From assembly GCA_964637445.1 (NCBI GenBank), contig CAZWWS010000043.1, positions 1 to 22,529 on the forward strand: a stretch of DNA of 22,529 nt, written 5' to 3'. Position 1 is the stretch's first letter. The number at the start of each line of letters is the position of its first letter. Source of the stretch: M3 sp964637445. GTDB lineage: Bacteria > Bacteroidota > Bacteroidia > Bacteroidales > Muribaculaceae. The position numbers and the translations under genes are program-made. The notes under the pieces were generated by a model that saw only the letters and a list, made by a program, of their open reading frames with translations, did not search any database and was not told where the DNA came from. Below, piece after piece: positions 1-8,227 of the stretch.

Positions 1-219
1 GGTAAAAGTGTTTCTTTGATAAAGACGAGCATCACCTGATTTGTTGTATGCGGGAGTGGTACTTCCCTGCGCTTTGTCGGGGGTGAAAGTATAAGTACCA
101 GAGGTCCATTCAGTGAGGACAGCAGTATCGCTACCCCACTGGTCTGCAATAACGAATGTTTCGGCTTGGGCTGCGGTGAAGCCTACCAAGCAGAGAAGGG
201 AGAGTAAAAATTTCTTCAT
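1..219 (-). CDS. Secreted protein of unknown function, N-terminal fragment
   Basis: An open frame begins at an ATG whose complement lies at 217-219 and stays open to the window edge, giving 73 residues. It starts MKKFLLSLLCLVGFTAAQA, a clear signal peptide with a Lys-Lys n-region, a Leu-rich core and an AQA cleavage site, so the product is exported. The mature start (ETFVIADQWG) and the segment near DARLYQRNTFT look like the beta-rich N-terminus of secreted Bacteroidota proteins, but no family can be assigned from this fragment. A TATATTTG box lies 45 bases upstream. The gene is transcribed away from the nuclease gene at 543. It continues beyond the left edge, so its length and C-terminal domains are unknown. 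The reading frame and signal peptide are seen directly; any function would be a guess. Confidence 0.8.
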   Translation of the reverse strand, partial: MKKFLLSLLCLVGFTAAQAETFVIADQWGSDTAVLTEWTSGTYTFTPDKAQGSTTPAYNKSGDARLYQRNTFT

Positions 220-263
220 AATTTGTAAATTTAGGGGTTAAAGAATTAGTTGTTTGATATCTG

Positions 264-271
264 CAAATATA
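264..271 (-). promoter_or_regulatory. Putative Bacteroidota -7 box for the secreted protein at 1-219
   Basis: On the minus strand this reads TATATTTG, an exact match to the Bacteroidota TAnnTTTG -7 element, 45 bases upstream of the start codon. I see no TTTG at the usual -33 distance; that region is simply AT-rich. The position supports a transcript leader of a little under 40 bases. Confidence 0.45.
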
Positions 272-360
272 GTGATTTTATATAATTATTGCATAACATT
301 ATGATTAAAATTTTCATCGTCACAATTTTTTTTCGCGTTGCTCTACTACCCTTATTTACT

Positions 361-430
361 CCAATCCGCCAAATTCATACCGAATTTAGCGGTTACAACC
401 GCCAATTTACCCCCAAATTTGGCGGTTTGG
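361..430. repeat. Cluster of four alternating inverted repeats (CCGCCAAATT type)
   Basis: Four copies of a roughly 10-base unit alternate in orientation: CCGCCAAATT at 366-375, AATTTAGCGG at 383-392, CCGCCAATTT at 399-408 and AAATTTGGCGG at 415-425. Neighbouring copies can form two small hairpins with one mismatch or bulge each. The outermost arms (361-375 and 416-430) match over 14 of 15 bases, so one long hairpin is the alternative fold. There is no T tract after it and it sits between divergent genes, so a terminator is unlikely. It resembles a REP/BIME-type extragenic palindrome or a multi-site operator; the sequence alone does not decide. Confidence 0.6.
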
Positions 431-542
431 AAATAAATATTGAGACGTAATGGGCGAAAAAATCGGGTGAAACTGCATCTCTCTAACGAAATTATCGCTA
501 TATTAGCAAAAAAATTGTTCTAACGAAAACAACTACTCGCTT

Positions 543-1586
543 ATGAAACGACTCAGTATTGCTATGCTTCTCAGTCTTATCGTGAGCTTTTGTGCGGTGG
601 CACAAAAGAGCGATAAGAAAGTGATGGTGCTTGGTGTGGCTTTCTACAATCTCGAAAATCTGTTTGACACGATCAATGCCAACGGAAGCTACGACCTCGA
701 ATTTTCGCCTAATGGCGCTCGCCAATGGAACGGAGATAAGTATTGGAAGAAAATACGCAATATGTCGTATGCCATATCGCAGATGACCACCAAAACCACC
801 CCTATGGGGCCGGCTATCATCGGTGTGTCGGAGATTGAGAATAAGTCGGTGCTCGACGACCTTGTGCGCGCCGAGGCTATCAAGAAGTGGCAACTTCAAG
901 TCATTCATCATGACTCGCCCGACCGTCGCGGTGTCGATGTGGGTTTGCTTTATAATCCGCGATTTTTCCGACCGCTTAATGTGACCAACCACACGCTGCG
1001 CATCGATGGCTATCCCGAGTTTCGCACTCGCGACCAGATGTGTGTCTACGGATTGCTGGCTGGCGAAAAGGTTGCAGTGATCGTCAATCACTGGCCGTCG
1101 CGTCTTGGCGGACAGGAGCAGTCGAGCTATCTGCGCGAAGCGGCCGCGGCATTGTCGAAAGAGATTGCCGACTCGGTGTGGCGCACCGACCCCGATGTGG
1201 GTGTGATAGTGCTTGGCGACTTAAACGATGATCCTCACGACCGTTCATGCGCCAAGGTGCTCGGAGCGAAGAAAGATGCAAAGGATGTGGCTGATGCGCA
1301 CGGATTCTACAATCCATTTTGGGCTGTTCTCGACCGCGGTATAGGCTCATTGGCCTATCGCGGAGCATGGAATCTGTTTGACCAAATCATCATCTCAGGA
1401 AATCTCTTGAGCAAGAAGCAAGGCGGATTGAAATATTGGAAATGCGAAGTGATGAATCGCGAATTTTTGCGCGACACCGAGGGCAATCGACAAGGCTATC
1501 CTCGTCGCACTTTCGCATCGGGAGTGTTTCTTAACGGCTATTCCGATCACTTTCCTACAGAGATATTCTTCACCAAAGAATTATAG
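543..1586 (+). CDS. Secreted endonuclease/exonuclease/phosphatase-fold protein
   Basis: The 347-residue product starts with a signal peptide (residues 1-20, MKRLSIAMLL to CAVA, then Q). The body carries the hallmarks of the metal-dependent EEP fold: YNLEN at 35-39, the metal-binding Glu of VSEIEN (E97), DRRGVDVGLLY near 127-137, VNHWPSR with H183, the GDLND motif at 225-229 (D226, N228), and a C-terminal SDH triad residue pair (D335, H336). All catalytic positions expected for a Mg-dependent phosphodiesterase are present, so it is probably active outside the cytoplasm. Whether the substrate is DNA, RNA or a smaller phosphoester cannot be read from the sequence. The next gene, a GH35 galactosidase, starts 14 bases after the stop, so the two are probably co-transcribed. 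The start at 543 is chosen because it provides the complete signal peptide. Confidence 0.88.
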   Translation: MKRLSIAMLLSLIVSFCAVAQKSDKKVMVLGVAFYNLENLFDTINANGSYDLEFSPNGARQWNGDKYWKKIRNMSYAISQMTTKTTPMGPAIIGVSEIENKSVLDDLVRAEAIKKWQLQVIHHDSPDRRGVDVGLLYNPRFFRPLNVTNHTLRIDGYPEFRTRDQMCVYGLLAGEKVAVIVNHWPSRLGGQEQSSYLREAAAALSKEIADSVWRTDPDVGVIVLGDLNDDPHDRSCAKVLGAKKDAKDVADAHGFYNPFWAVLDRGIGSLAYRGAWNLFDQIIISGNLLSKKQGGLKYWKCEVMNREFLRDTEGNRQGYPRRTFASGVFLNGYSDHFPTEIFFTKEL

Positions 1587-1600
1587 TAGGCTGAAATACC

Positions 1601-3883
1601 ATGAGAGCATTTATATTAAGTCTGTTGGCGCTGATGATGAGCATAGCGTCAGCACAGTCTACTACGTTTGAAGTCGGTAAAGGAGCGTTTCTGCTCGACG
1701 GCGAGCCGTTTGTGGTCAAAGCTGCCGAGCTTCACTACCCGCGCATCCCACGCCCTTATTGGGAACATCGTATAGAGATGTGTAAGGCTTTGGGCATGAA
1801 TACGATATGCCTGTATGTGTTTTGGAATTTTCATGAAGAGCGACCGGATGAATATAATTTTACCGGGCAAGCTGACGTGGCTGAGTTCTGTCGCTTGTGT
1901 CAGAAGCATGGCATGTATGTCATCTTGCGCCCCGGTCCCTATGTGTGTGCCGAGTGGGAGATGGGCGGATTGCCGTGGTGGTTGCTTAAGAAAAGCGACA
2001 TTCGCTTGCGCGAGGACGACTCGTATTTTCTCGACCGCGTAGATCGATTTGAGGCGCAAGTGGCGGCTCAGGTAGCTCATCTCACTGTGCAGCGAGGTGG
2101 TCCGATTATCATGGCGCAAGTGGAAAATGAGTATGGTTCGTATGGCACCAACAAACCCTATGTAAAGGCGATTAGAGATATTATTCGACGTCATTTCGGC
2201 ACTGATGTCACTCTTTTTCAGTGTGATTGGGCGTCGAATTTTACCGAAAATGGTCTTGACGACTTGGTATGGACCATGAATTTTGGCACCGGTGCTGACA
2301 TTGACCAACAATTTGCCCGACTCAAAAAGCTGCGTCCCGACTCTCCGCTCATGTGCTCTGAGTTTTGGAGCGGATGGTTTGATAAGTGGGGTGCCAATCA
2401 TGAGACGCGCTCAGCCGACGCTATGATAGCCGGCATCGAAGAAATGCTGTCGAAAGGAATATCTTTCAGTCTGTATATGACTCATGGCGGCACCAATTGG
2501 GGGCATTGGGCAGGAGCCAATTCTCCCGGATATGCTCCCGATGTGACCTCCTACGACTACGATGCTCCTATCTCAGAATCGGGGCGCGCCACGCAGAAAT
2601 ATCATCTGCTCAGGAGCATAATGGCGAAATACTCGCCATCACAAGAGTTGCCCCCTATCCCATCGCCGATTGAGACTATCGAGATTGCTCCTATTCGCTT
2701 CACTGAGGTAGCGCCACTGCTGACCAATCTGCCGGAAGCGAAAGCCGACTCGGAGATTCGGCCGATGGAACATTACGATCAAGGCTTTGGCTCGATACTC
2801 TATCGCACCGCTATGCCGCAGATTGATAACCCCTCGTTGCTCACGATCAGCGATGTTCACGACTATGCTCAGGTGATGATCGATGGCGAGTTGATAGGCA
2901 GCTTGGATAGGCGCAATGGTGAAACGGAGATACTCATTCCCGCATGCCGAAAAGGAGCTCGGTTAGACATCTTGGTGGAGGCCATGGGGCGTATCAATTT
3001 CGGCCGTGCCATCAAGGATTATAAAGGTATCACCGATTCGGTCGTGGTCTCAGTTGACGGAAAAAATCATCGGTTGACCGACTGGCAGGTGTTTAATATC
3101 GAGGATGACTACGACACATACGCCAAAATGGATTTTGTGCCGGTGGACTCGTTGAGCGACAATGTGCGAGGATGCTATCGAGCCACATTTCGCTTGGATC
3201 GCGTAGGCGACACGTTTCTCAACTTTGAGTCGTGGGGCAAAGGGTTGGTTTATGTCAATGGACTTGGCATCGGCCGCTTCTGGCACATTGGTCCGCAACA
3301 GACTCTCTATGTGCCGGGATGTTGGCTCCATGAAGGCGAAAACGAAATTCTTGTGTTTGACATCGTCGGGCCGCGCGAAGTTGTGACCGAAGGACTCTCC
3401 CACCCGATTATCGATAAGTTGAACCTTGCGCCTGCCACCCGAAAAGGACATATTGAATTAGGCAATACCAAGCCAGTATATGTCGGGCAATTTAAGCCGG
3501 GAAACGGTTGGCAAGAAGTGACGTTTGATGCCCCTGCGGTTGGCCGTTATTTGTGCATAGAGGCACATAGTGCTCACGATGAGTCGTCGCAAGTGGCTGT
3601 CGCAGAGCTGTATTTGCTCGACAGCCAAGGCGAGCGAATACCTCGCGAAAGTTGGACTATAGAGCATGTCGATAGCGAGGATGTCGGGCAAAATCATACG
3701 GCAGAGAAAGCCTTCGACCTTCAAGAGTCGACCTATTGGCTCTCGGCCACCTCTGTGCCCTACCCTCACCGCCTTGTCATAGACCTCGGAGCAGAACGCA
3801 CCATGTGCGCGTTGCAATATCTCCCCCGCATGGAGACCTCCGCCCCCGGCAGCATCAAAGACACCAAAATCTATGTCTATTGA
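1601..3883 (+). CDS. Secreted GH35 beta-galactosidase with C-terminal discoidin-like domain
   Basis: The 760-residue product opens with a signal peptide (to about residue 19, ASAQ). The GH35 TIM barrel follows: FLLDGEPF at 30-37, LRPGPYVCAEWEMGG at 109-123, and the GH35 signature GGPIIMAQVENEYG at 166-179, in which E177 is the expected acid/base. SEFWSGW at 253-259 contains the expected nucleophile E254. Beta-sandwich domains typical of GH35 follow (about 370-600). The last 150 residues look like an F5/8-type (discoidin, CBM32-like) carbohydrate-binding domain, with a characteristic end in IKDTKIYVY. It should release terminal beta-galactose from host or dietary glycans in the periplasm or at the surface. 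There is no lipobox Cys after the signal peptide. It follows the EEP gene by 14 bases, probably in one transcript; no SusC/SusD pair is in view. Confidence 0.95.
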   Translation: MRAFILSLLALMMSIASAQSTTFEVGKGAFLLDGEPFVVKAAELHYPRIPRPYWEHRIEMCKALGMNTICLYVFWNFHEERPDEYNFTGQADVAEFCRLCQKHGMYVILRPGPYVCAEWEMGGLPWWLLKKSDIRLREDDSYFLDRVDRFEAQVAAQVAHLTVQRGGPIIMAQVENEYGSYGTNKPYVKAIRDIIRRHFGTDVTLFQCDWASNFTENGLDDLVWTMNFGTGADIDQQFARLKKLRPDSPLMCSEFWSGWFDKWGANHETRSADAMIAGIEEMLSKGISFSLYMTHGGTNWGHWAGANSPGYAPDVTSYDYDAPISESGRATQKYHLLRSIMAKYSPSQELPPIPSPIETIEIAPIRFTEVAPLLTNLPEAKADSEIRPMEHYDQGFGSILYRTAMPQIDNPSLLTISDVHDYAQVMIDGELIGSLDRRNGETEILIPACRKGARLDILVEAMGRINFGRAIKDYKGITDSVVVSVDGKNHRLTDWQVFNIEDDYDTYAKMDFVPVDSLSDNVRGCYRATFRLDRVGDTFLNFESWGKGLVYVNGLGIGRFWHIGPQQTLYVPGCWLHEGENEILVFDIVGPREVVTEGLSHPIIDKLNLAPATRKGHIELGNTKPVYVGQFKPGNGWQEVTFDAPAVGRYLCIEAHSAHDESSQVAVAELYLLDSQGERIPRESWTIEHVDSEDVGQNHTAEKAFDLQESTYWLSATSVPYPHRLVIDLGAERTMCALQYLPRMETSAPGSIKDTKIYVY

Positions 3884-3894
3884 GAGTCGGGTTG

Positions 3895-3923
3895 TTCAAA
3901 AAACAGATGTGATTTTTTTTGAA
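3895..3923. repeat. A/T inverted repeat overlapping the -33 box
   Basis: TTCAAAAAA at 3895-3903 is perfectly complementary to TTTTTTGAA at 3915-3923, with an 11-base spacer. The right arm contains the TTTG -33 element of the next promoter. It could be a weak terminator for the galactosidase gene, an operator, or simply a consequence of A and T runs. Confidence 0.4.
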
Positions 3924-3948
3924 ATGCGCTTGTCTTGCACTATCTTTG
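3918..3948 (+). promoter_or_regulatory. Consensus Bacteroidota promoter for the DUF4254-GT9-ruvB run
   Basis: TTTG at 3918-3921 and TATCTTTG at 3941-3948 are separated by 19 bases, an exact match to the Bacteroidota sigma-ABfr type promoter (TTTG / TAnnTTTG). Transcription should begin about seven bases downstream, near 3955, leaving a very short leader before the DUF4254 start codon. Confidence 0.75.
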
Positions 3949-3964
3949 TGAATTATAAAAATTA

Positions 3965-4579
3965 ATGAACATGAAATTTGCCGATAAATGTAATCGTATT
4001 TTTTGGGAAACTACCGAAAAATACCACGAATATGACAATATTGATGCTGTAGAGACCAACCCTTACGAGGCAGGCTCTATCGAGCACACTCTGTTTGCAA
4101 AAAACTGGATTGATGCCGCACAATGGCACATGGAGGACATAATTCGCGACCCGAATATCGACCCGGTGGAAGCGCTTACGCTCAAGCGCCGTATCGACAA
4201 GTCAAACCAAGACCGTACGGATATGGTTGAGGAGTTGGATACCTACTTCCGTGAGCTATACAAGGACGTGAAAACTCTTCCCGATGCCACAATCAATACC
4301 GAAAGCCCGGCATGGGCGCTCGACCGTTTGTCGATTTTGGCGTTGAAGATATATCACATGGAGGTTGAGGTGGCTCGTAAAGATGCCTCGGAAGCGCACA
4401 TCGCCAAGTGTCAGGCAAAACTCAATGTGCTTCTTGAGCAACGTGTCGACCTTTCGACGGCTATCAATCAATTGCTCGATGATATCGAGGCCGGCCGTAA
4501 GTATATGAAAGTGTATCGACAGATGAAAATGTATAACGATGCCGATACCAATCCTATCCTTTACGCCAACAAAAAGTAG
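3965..4579 (+). CDS. DUF4254 domain protein
   Basis: The 204-residue product has no signal peptide or membrane segment and is predicted from its residue pattern to be almost entirely helical and charged. It matches my recollection of DUF4254, a Bacteroidota family usually found directly before a family 9 glycosyltransferase, as here (18-base gap). Conserved-looking features include the N-terminal KFADKCNRIFWETTEKYHEYDN region, NPYEAGSIEH near 33-42 and paired helices around residues 100-190. The biochemical role is unknown; the constant pairing suggests that it serves the glycosyltransferase or its glycan product. A second in-frame ATG at 3971 is a plausible alternative start, since the promoter leaves only about ten bases before 3965. 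It is the first gene of the five-gene run that continues to 9490. Confidence 0.85.
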   Translation: MNMKFADKCNRIFWETTEKYHEYDNIDAVETNPYEAGSIEHTLFAKNWIDAAQWHMEDIIRDPNIDPVEALTLKRRIDKSNQDRTDMVEELDTYFRELYKDVKTLPDATINTESPAWALDRLSILALKIYHMEVEVARKDASEAHIAKCQAKLNVLLEQRVDLSTAINQLLDDIEAGRKYMKVYRQMKMYNDADTNPILYANKK

Positions 4580-4597
4580 AAGCAACTCCCTCTATCG

Positions 4598-5686
4598 ATG
4601 ACGACACGACGAGAAGATATAATTGCTAAAAAGCGCTATCGCAATGTGCTGATAGCTCGATTTTCGGCTCTCGGGGATGTGGCGATGACTATCCCCGTGG
4701 TGTATAGTGTGTGCTATAGCAATCCCGACACTCGTTTCGTGTTTATCACCAAACCGGCTACTCAGTCGCTGATGCTCAATGCTCCATCCAATTTGGTGGT
4801 GTTGGGTGTCGACGTAAAGGAAAAGTATAGCGGTTTGGGTGGATTGGTGCGGCTATATAAAGACTTAAGGCGAGAATATCGGATCGACGCTTTTGCCGAC
4901 TTTCATGGAGTGATTCGCTCTTATATCTTAGGCTTGCTGTGCCGATTGAATGGTATTCCGGTCAAAGTGATAAACAAGGGCAGAGCCAATAAAAAAGCAC
5001 TTACGCGCAAAAACAATAAGGTGATGCTTCCGCTGATATCGTCGCGCGCACGCTATCGCGAAGTGCTTTATCGTTTGGGATTCCCCTACGAGGAGCGTTT
5101 CAAGTCGCTCTATGGCTCCGAGAAAGCCTCTCCTGAGATATTTAAGGAAGTGACCGCTCCTAAAGCGCAAGGCGAAACATGGATAGCCATTGCGCCATTT
5201 GCCAAACATGAAGGCAAGATTTATCCTACGGAATTGATGGAGCAAGTGGTCGAAGAGTTGGCATTGCGTCAGAATACCCGAATATTTCTGTTTGGAGGGG
5301 GCGAGCATGAGCGAAAAATACTCGGCGAGTGGGCGGCTAAATACGAGTCGGTAGTATCGCTGGCAGAGAAGCGGCATGGTTTTGCCGTGGAATTGGCTCT
5401 GTTGAGCCATGCCGATGTGATGCTTTCGATGGATTCGGCCAATATGCACCTCGCGTCAGTGGTTGCTGTGCCGGTGGTCAGCGTTTGGGGAGCCACGCAC
5501 CCCTATTGCGGGTTTAAGGGGTGGAAGCAAGATGAAGCCAACATAGTGCAATTGCCTATGACTTGTCGCCCCTGCTCGGTGTTTGGCAACAAGCCATGTC
5601 ATCGAGGCGATTATCACTGCCTTGCCGGTATTCCCCCGGCGGTGATTGTTTCCAAAATAAACAATGTGTTGAATCATAATGGCTGA
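4598..5686 (+). CDS. Glycosyltransferase family 9 (heptosyltransferase-like)
   Basis: The 362-residue product has the two-lobe GT-B layout of family 9 enzymes (ADP-heptose:LPS heptosyltransferase type). Visible marks are RFSALGDVAMTIP at 21-33, the acceptor-lobe DFHG at 101-104, FLFGGGEHE at 230-238, and the donor-lobe DSANMHLASVVAVPVVSVWG at 279-298. A Cys cluster, C323, C326, C334 and C341, near the C-terminus is typical of the family. No membrane segment or signal peptide is seen, so it should act on the cytoplasmic side of the inner membrane, adding a sugar to lipid A core or a related glycolipid. The donor sugar cannot be deduced. It follows DUF4254 by 18 bases and its last eight bases overlap the start of ruvB (ATGGCTGA), which indicates translational coupling. 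Confidence 0.92.
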   Translation: MTTRREDIIAKKRYRNVLIARFSALGDVAMTIPVVYSVCYSNPDTRFVFITKPATQSLMLNAPSNLVVLGVDVKEKYSGLGGLVRLYKDLRREYRIDAFADFHGVIRSYILGLLCRLNGIPVKVINKGRANKKALTRKNNKVMLPLISSRARYREVLYRLGFPYEERFKSLYGSEKASPEIFKEVTAPKAQGETWIAIAPFAKHEGKIYPTELMEQVVEELALRQNTRIFLFGGGEHERKILGEWAAKYESVVSLAEKRHGFAVELALLSHADVMLSMDSANMHLASVVAVPVVSVWGATHPYCGFKGWKQDEANIVQLPMTCRPCSVFGNKPCHRGDYHCLAGIPPAVIVSKINNVLNHNG

Positions 5687-6704
5687 TAATTTCGATATAC
5701 GCGCGGCTCGTAGTGAGAGCGAACGAGACAGAGAGCTGGAGAAAGCGCTCCGTCCTCTCGACTTCGATTCGTTCAGCGGGCAGGAGAAAATAGTAGAAAA
5801 TCTCAGAGTGTTTGTCGCGGCTGCCCGTATGCGTGGCGAAGCGCTCGATCATACCTTGCTTCACGGACCTCCGGGATTGGGAAAAACCACCTTGTCCAAC
5901 ATTATCGCCAATGAGCTTGGTGTGGGTTTTAAGGTTACATCCGGACCGGTACTTGACAAGCCGGGCGACCTTGCCGGAATATTGACATCGCTCGAAGAAA
6001 ACGATGTGCTTTTTATCGATGAAATACATCGTCTAAGTCCCGTAGTCGAGGAATATCTGTATTCGGCTATGGAGGACTATCGCATTGATATAATGATCGA
6101 CAAAGGTCCCGGTGCGCGCAGCGTACAACTATCCTTGTCGCCATTCACGTTGGTTGGAGCTACCACTCGCAGCGGCTTGCTCACCTCTCCCCTTCGCGCG
6201 CGTTTTGGTATCAACTGCCACTTGGAGTATTACGATCATGAGATACTTGAACGTATCGTATTGCGTTCGTCAAAGTTGCTCAATGTGAAGTGCACCGGTG
6301 AGGCTGCACATGAGATTGCCATGCGTAGCCGTGGAACTCCGCGTATAGCCAACGCATTGCTGCGTCGTGTGCGCGATTTTGCACAGGTAAAAGGCAATGG
6401 CATCATCGAGCCGGAGATTACTCGATTTGCTCTTGAGGCGCTAAATATCGACAAATATGGTCTTGATGAAATAGATAATAAGATTCTCACGACGATAATC
6501 ACCAAATTTAAGGGTGGTCCTGTTGGTCTTGGTACAATAGCCACTGCTCTCGGAGAGGATCCGGGCACAATTGAGGAGGTCTACGAGCCATTCCTCATCA
6601 AAGAGGGATTTATCAAGCGCACTCCTCGCGGACGCGAAGTGACCGATTTGGCTTATTCTCACTTGGGGCATTCGCGCCTTGATGCCGGCGATTCGTTGTT
6701 CTAA
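5679..6704 (+). CDS. ruvB: Holliday junction branch migration DNA helicase RuvB
   Basis: The 341-residue length and motifs fit RuvB throughout. They include Walker A GPPGLGKTT at 63-71, Walker B VLFIDE at 110-115, sensor 1 GATTR at 160-164, the arginine-finger segment RARFG at 173-177, a sensor 2 region in RGTPRIANALLRRVRDFA, and a C-terminal winged helix ending at SLF. RuvB forms hexameric rings that, with RuvA, drive branch migration of Holliday junctions during recombination repair. Neither ruvA nor ruvC is in the window. The gene overlaps the GT9 gene by eight bases and precedes the flippase by 12, so this repair gene is embedded in an envelope-glycan transcript. No defect is visible. Confidence 0.98.
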   Translation: MADNFDIRAARSESERDRELEKALRPLDFDSFSGQEKIVENLRVFVAAARMRGEALDHTLLHGPPGLGKTTLSNIIANELGVGFKVTSGPVLDKPGDLAGILTSLEENDVLFIDEIHRLSPVVEEYLYSAMEDYRIDIMIDKGPGARSVQLSLSPFTLVGATTRSGLLTSPLRARFGINCHLEYYDHEILERIVLRSSKLLNVKCTGEAAHEIAMRSRGTPRIANALLRRVRDFAQVKGNGIIEPEITRFALEALNIDKYGLDEIDNKILTTIITKFKGGPVGLGTIATALGEDPGTIEEVYEPFLIKEGFIKRTPRGREVTDLAYSHLGHSRLDAGDSLF

Positions 6705-6716
6705 AGAAATTCATTC

Positions 6717-8216
6717 ATGGCGAGTATAAAAAGTCTGATCAAAGATACGGCAATCTATGGCTTGAGTAGCATAGTAGGTCGTTTCTTAAATTGGTTGTTG
6801 GTGCCAATTTACACAGCCGTGTTTCTTCCCGATGAATACGGCGTGGTGACATATCTGTATGCAATAGTGGCCATCGGGTTAATTGTGCTGACTTATGGGA
6901 TGGAAACGGCATTTTTCCGCTTCATAAATCATGAAGACGAACAAAATCCGATGGGAGTATATAGCACGTCGCTCATCACATTGGCATCGACCTCTACCCT
7001 GTTTTTTGCCCTTGTGCTTATCTTTTTGGAGCCAATCTCTGAAGCGTTGAGGTGTGGCGACAACCCGAGTTTTGTATGGATGCTCGGCGCTACGCTTGCT
7101 ATCGATGCCTACACAGCCATTCCATTCTCCTATCTTCGCTATCGCGAGCGTCCCATGCGCTTTGCCACGCTGAAGCTCATCAACATAGCTGTCAATATCG
7201 GTTTGAATCTGTTCTTTTTACTCCTATGTCCATGGATATGGAAGCTTAATCCGGAACTTATAGCGTGGTTCTATGATCCGACATTTGGTGTAGGATACAT
7301 ATTCCTTGCCAATCTGATTAGTTCGGTAGTGACGCTTTTGATGCTCCTGCCCGACACGCTCCATGTGACATTCTCGTTCGATGGCAAGTTGCTGCGCAAG
7401 ATGTTGCTATATGCCTATCCGTTGCTCATTTTGGGCTTGGCGGGAATAATGAATCAAAACCTCGACAAGATATTCCTCCCCTCGCTATTTCCCTCTAAGG
7501 ATATTGCGATGCAAGAATTGGGCATCTATGGTGCGTGTGGCAAGATTGCTGTGGTGATGATGATGTTCACACAGGCATTCCGATTTGCCTATGAGCCGTT
7601 TATATTTGCTCAGAATCGGCAGCGTGGAGAGGATAAGACTATGGCATATCGCGAAGCGATGAAATATTTCATCATATTTGCTTTCTTTATCTTCTTGGCG
7701 GTGATGTACTATATGCCGGTGTTGAAATACTTTATCAGTTCTAAATATTTTTCGGGATTGAAGGTGGTGCCGATCATCATGGTGGCAGATATATTTTTCG
7801 GTGTATTCTTCAACCTCTCAGTATGGTATAAACTCACCGACAAGACTATCTGGGGCACATGGTTCTCGCTTATAGGATTGGCGATAGTGGTGGCCATCAA
7901 CTTTATTTTCGTGCCGATCTATGGCTATGTGGCTTGCGCGTGGGCTGCTCTCGCTTGTTACGGAACGATGATGGTTCTCTCCTACTTTGTCGGCAGAGCA
8001 AAATATCCGATACCCTACGACTTAAACAATGCATTGTTCTACATGGTGTTGGCGCTTGCGCTCTATGCGTTGGGAATAGCGGTGTCGACCGGTAATGATT
8101 GGATAGATTTATCATTGCGAACTATCTTTTTGGTGGGTTTTGTTGTTATAATAGTGAAGAAGGAATCGCTGCATCCCCGACAGATGCTCGGCAGCATTCT
8201 TAAACGCAAATCCTAA
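6717..8216 (+). CDS. Oligosaccharide flippase (Wzx-like, MOP superfamily)
   Basis: The 499-residue product is a polytopic membrane protein with about 12-14 hydrophobic segments spread over its full length. It begins with a short amphipathic segment and GLSSIVGRFLNWLLVPIYT, the typical first helix of polysaccharide-biosynthesis flippases. Charged loops such as LRYRERPMRFATLKL near residue 140 fit the family. It should move an undecaprenyl- or lipid-linked glycan from the cytoplasmic to the periplasmic leaflet. The substrate is not deducible: O-antigen-like glycan, capsule, or even lipid II are all open. It starts 12 bases after ruvB and is followed after 11 bases by a GT4 gene, which supports a glycan export role. 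No polymerase or ligase gene is adjacent. Confidence 0.88.
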   Translation: MASIKSLIKDTAIYGLSSIVGRFLNWLLVPIYTAVFLPDEYGVVTYLYAIVAIGLIVLTYGMETAFFRFINHEDEQNPMGVYSTSLITLASTSTLFFALVLIFLEPISEALRCGDNPSFVWMLGATLAIDAYTAIPFSYLRYRERPMRFATLKLINIAVNIGLNLFFLLLCPWIWKLNPELIAWFYDPTFGVGYIFLANLISSVVTLLMLLPDTLHVTFSFDGKLLRKMLLYAYPLLILGLAGIMNQNLDKIFLPSLFPSKDIAMQELGIYGACGKIAVVMMMFTQAFRFAYEPFIFAQNRQRGEDKTMAYREAMKYFIIFAFFIFLAVMYYMPVLKYFISSKYFSGLKVVPIIMVADIFFGVFFNLSVWYKLTDKTIWGTWFSLIGLAIVVAINFIFVPIYGYVACAWAALACYGTMMVLSYFVGRAKYPIPYDLNNALFYMVLALALYALGIAVSTGNDWIDLSLRTIFLVGFVVIIVKKESLHPRQMLGSILKRKS

Positions 8217-8227
8217 CACACCCGAAT

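Larger units (their letters stand above)
220..542. other. 323-base divergent intergenic region
   Basis: No credible coding frame is present. The region holds a -7 box for the leftward gene (264-271), an AT-rich stretch, the inverted-repeat cluster at 361-430, and a near-match TATATTAG at 499-506 that could be the -7 element of the rightward nuclease gene, with no clear -33 partner. No tRNA or small-RNA structure was recognised apart from the hairpins of the repeat cluster. Confidence 0.6.

Noticed and set aside
1649..2401. Long antisense open frame (250 codons) within the GH35 gene
   Set aside because: It is fully antisense to well-supported GH35 motifs, has no recognisable domain or promoter, and is explained by codon bias of the real gene.
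4928..5449. 173-codon antisense frame inside the GT9 gene
   Set aside because: Antisense to conserved GT9 motifs and without any recognisable feature of its own.
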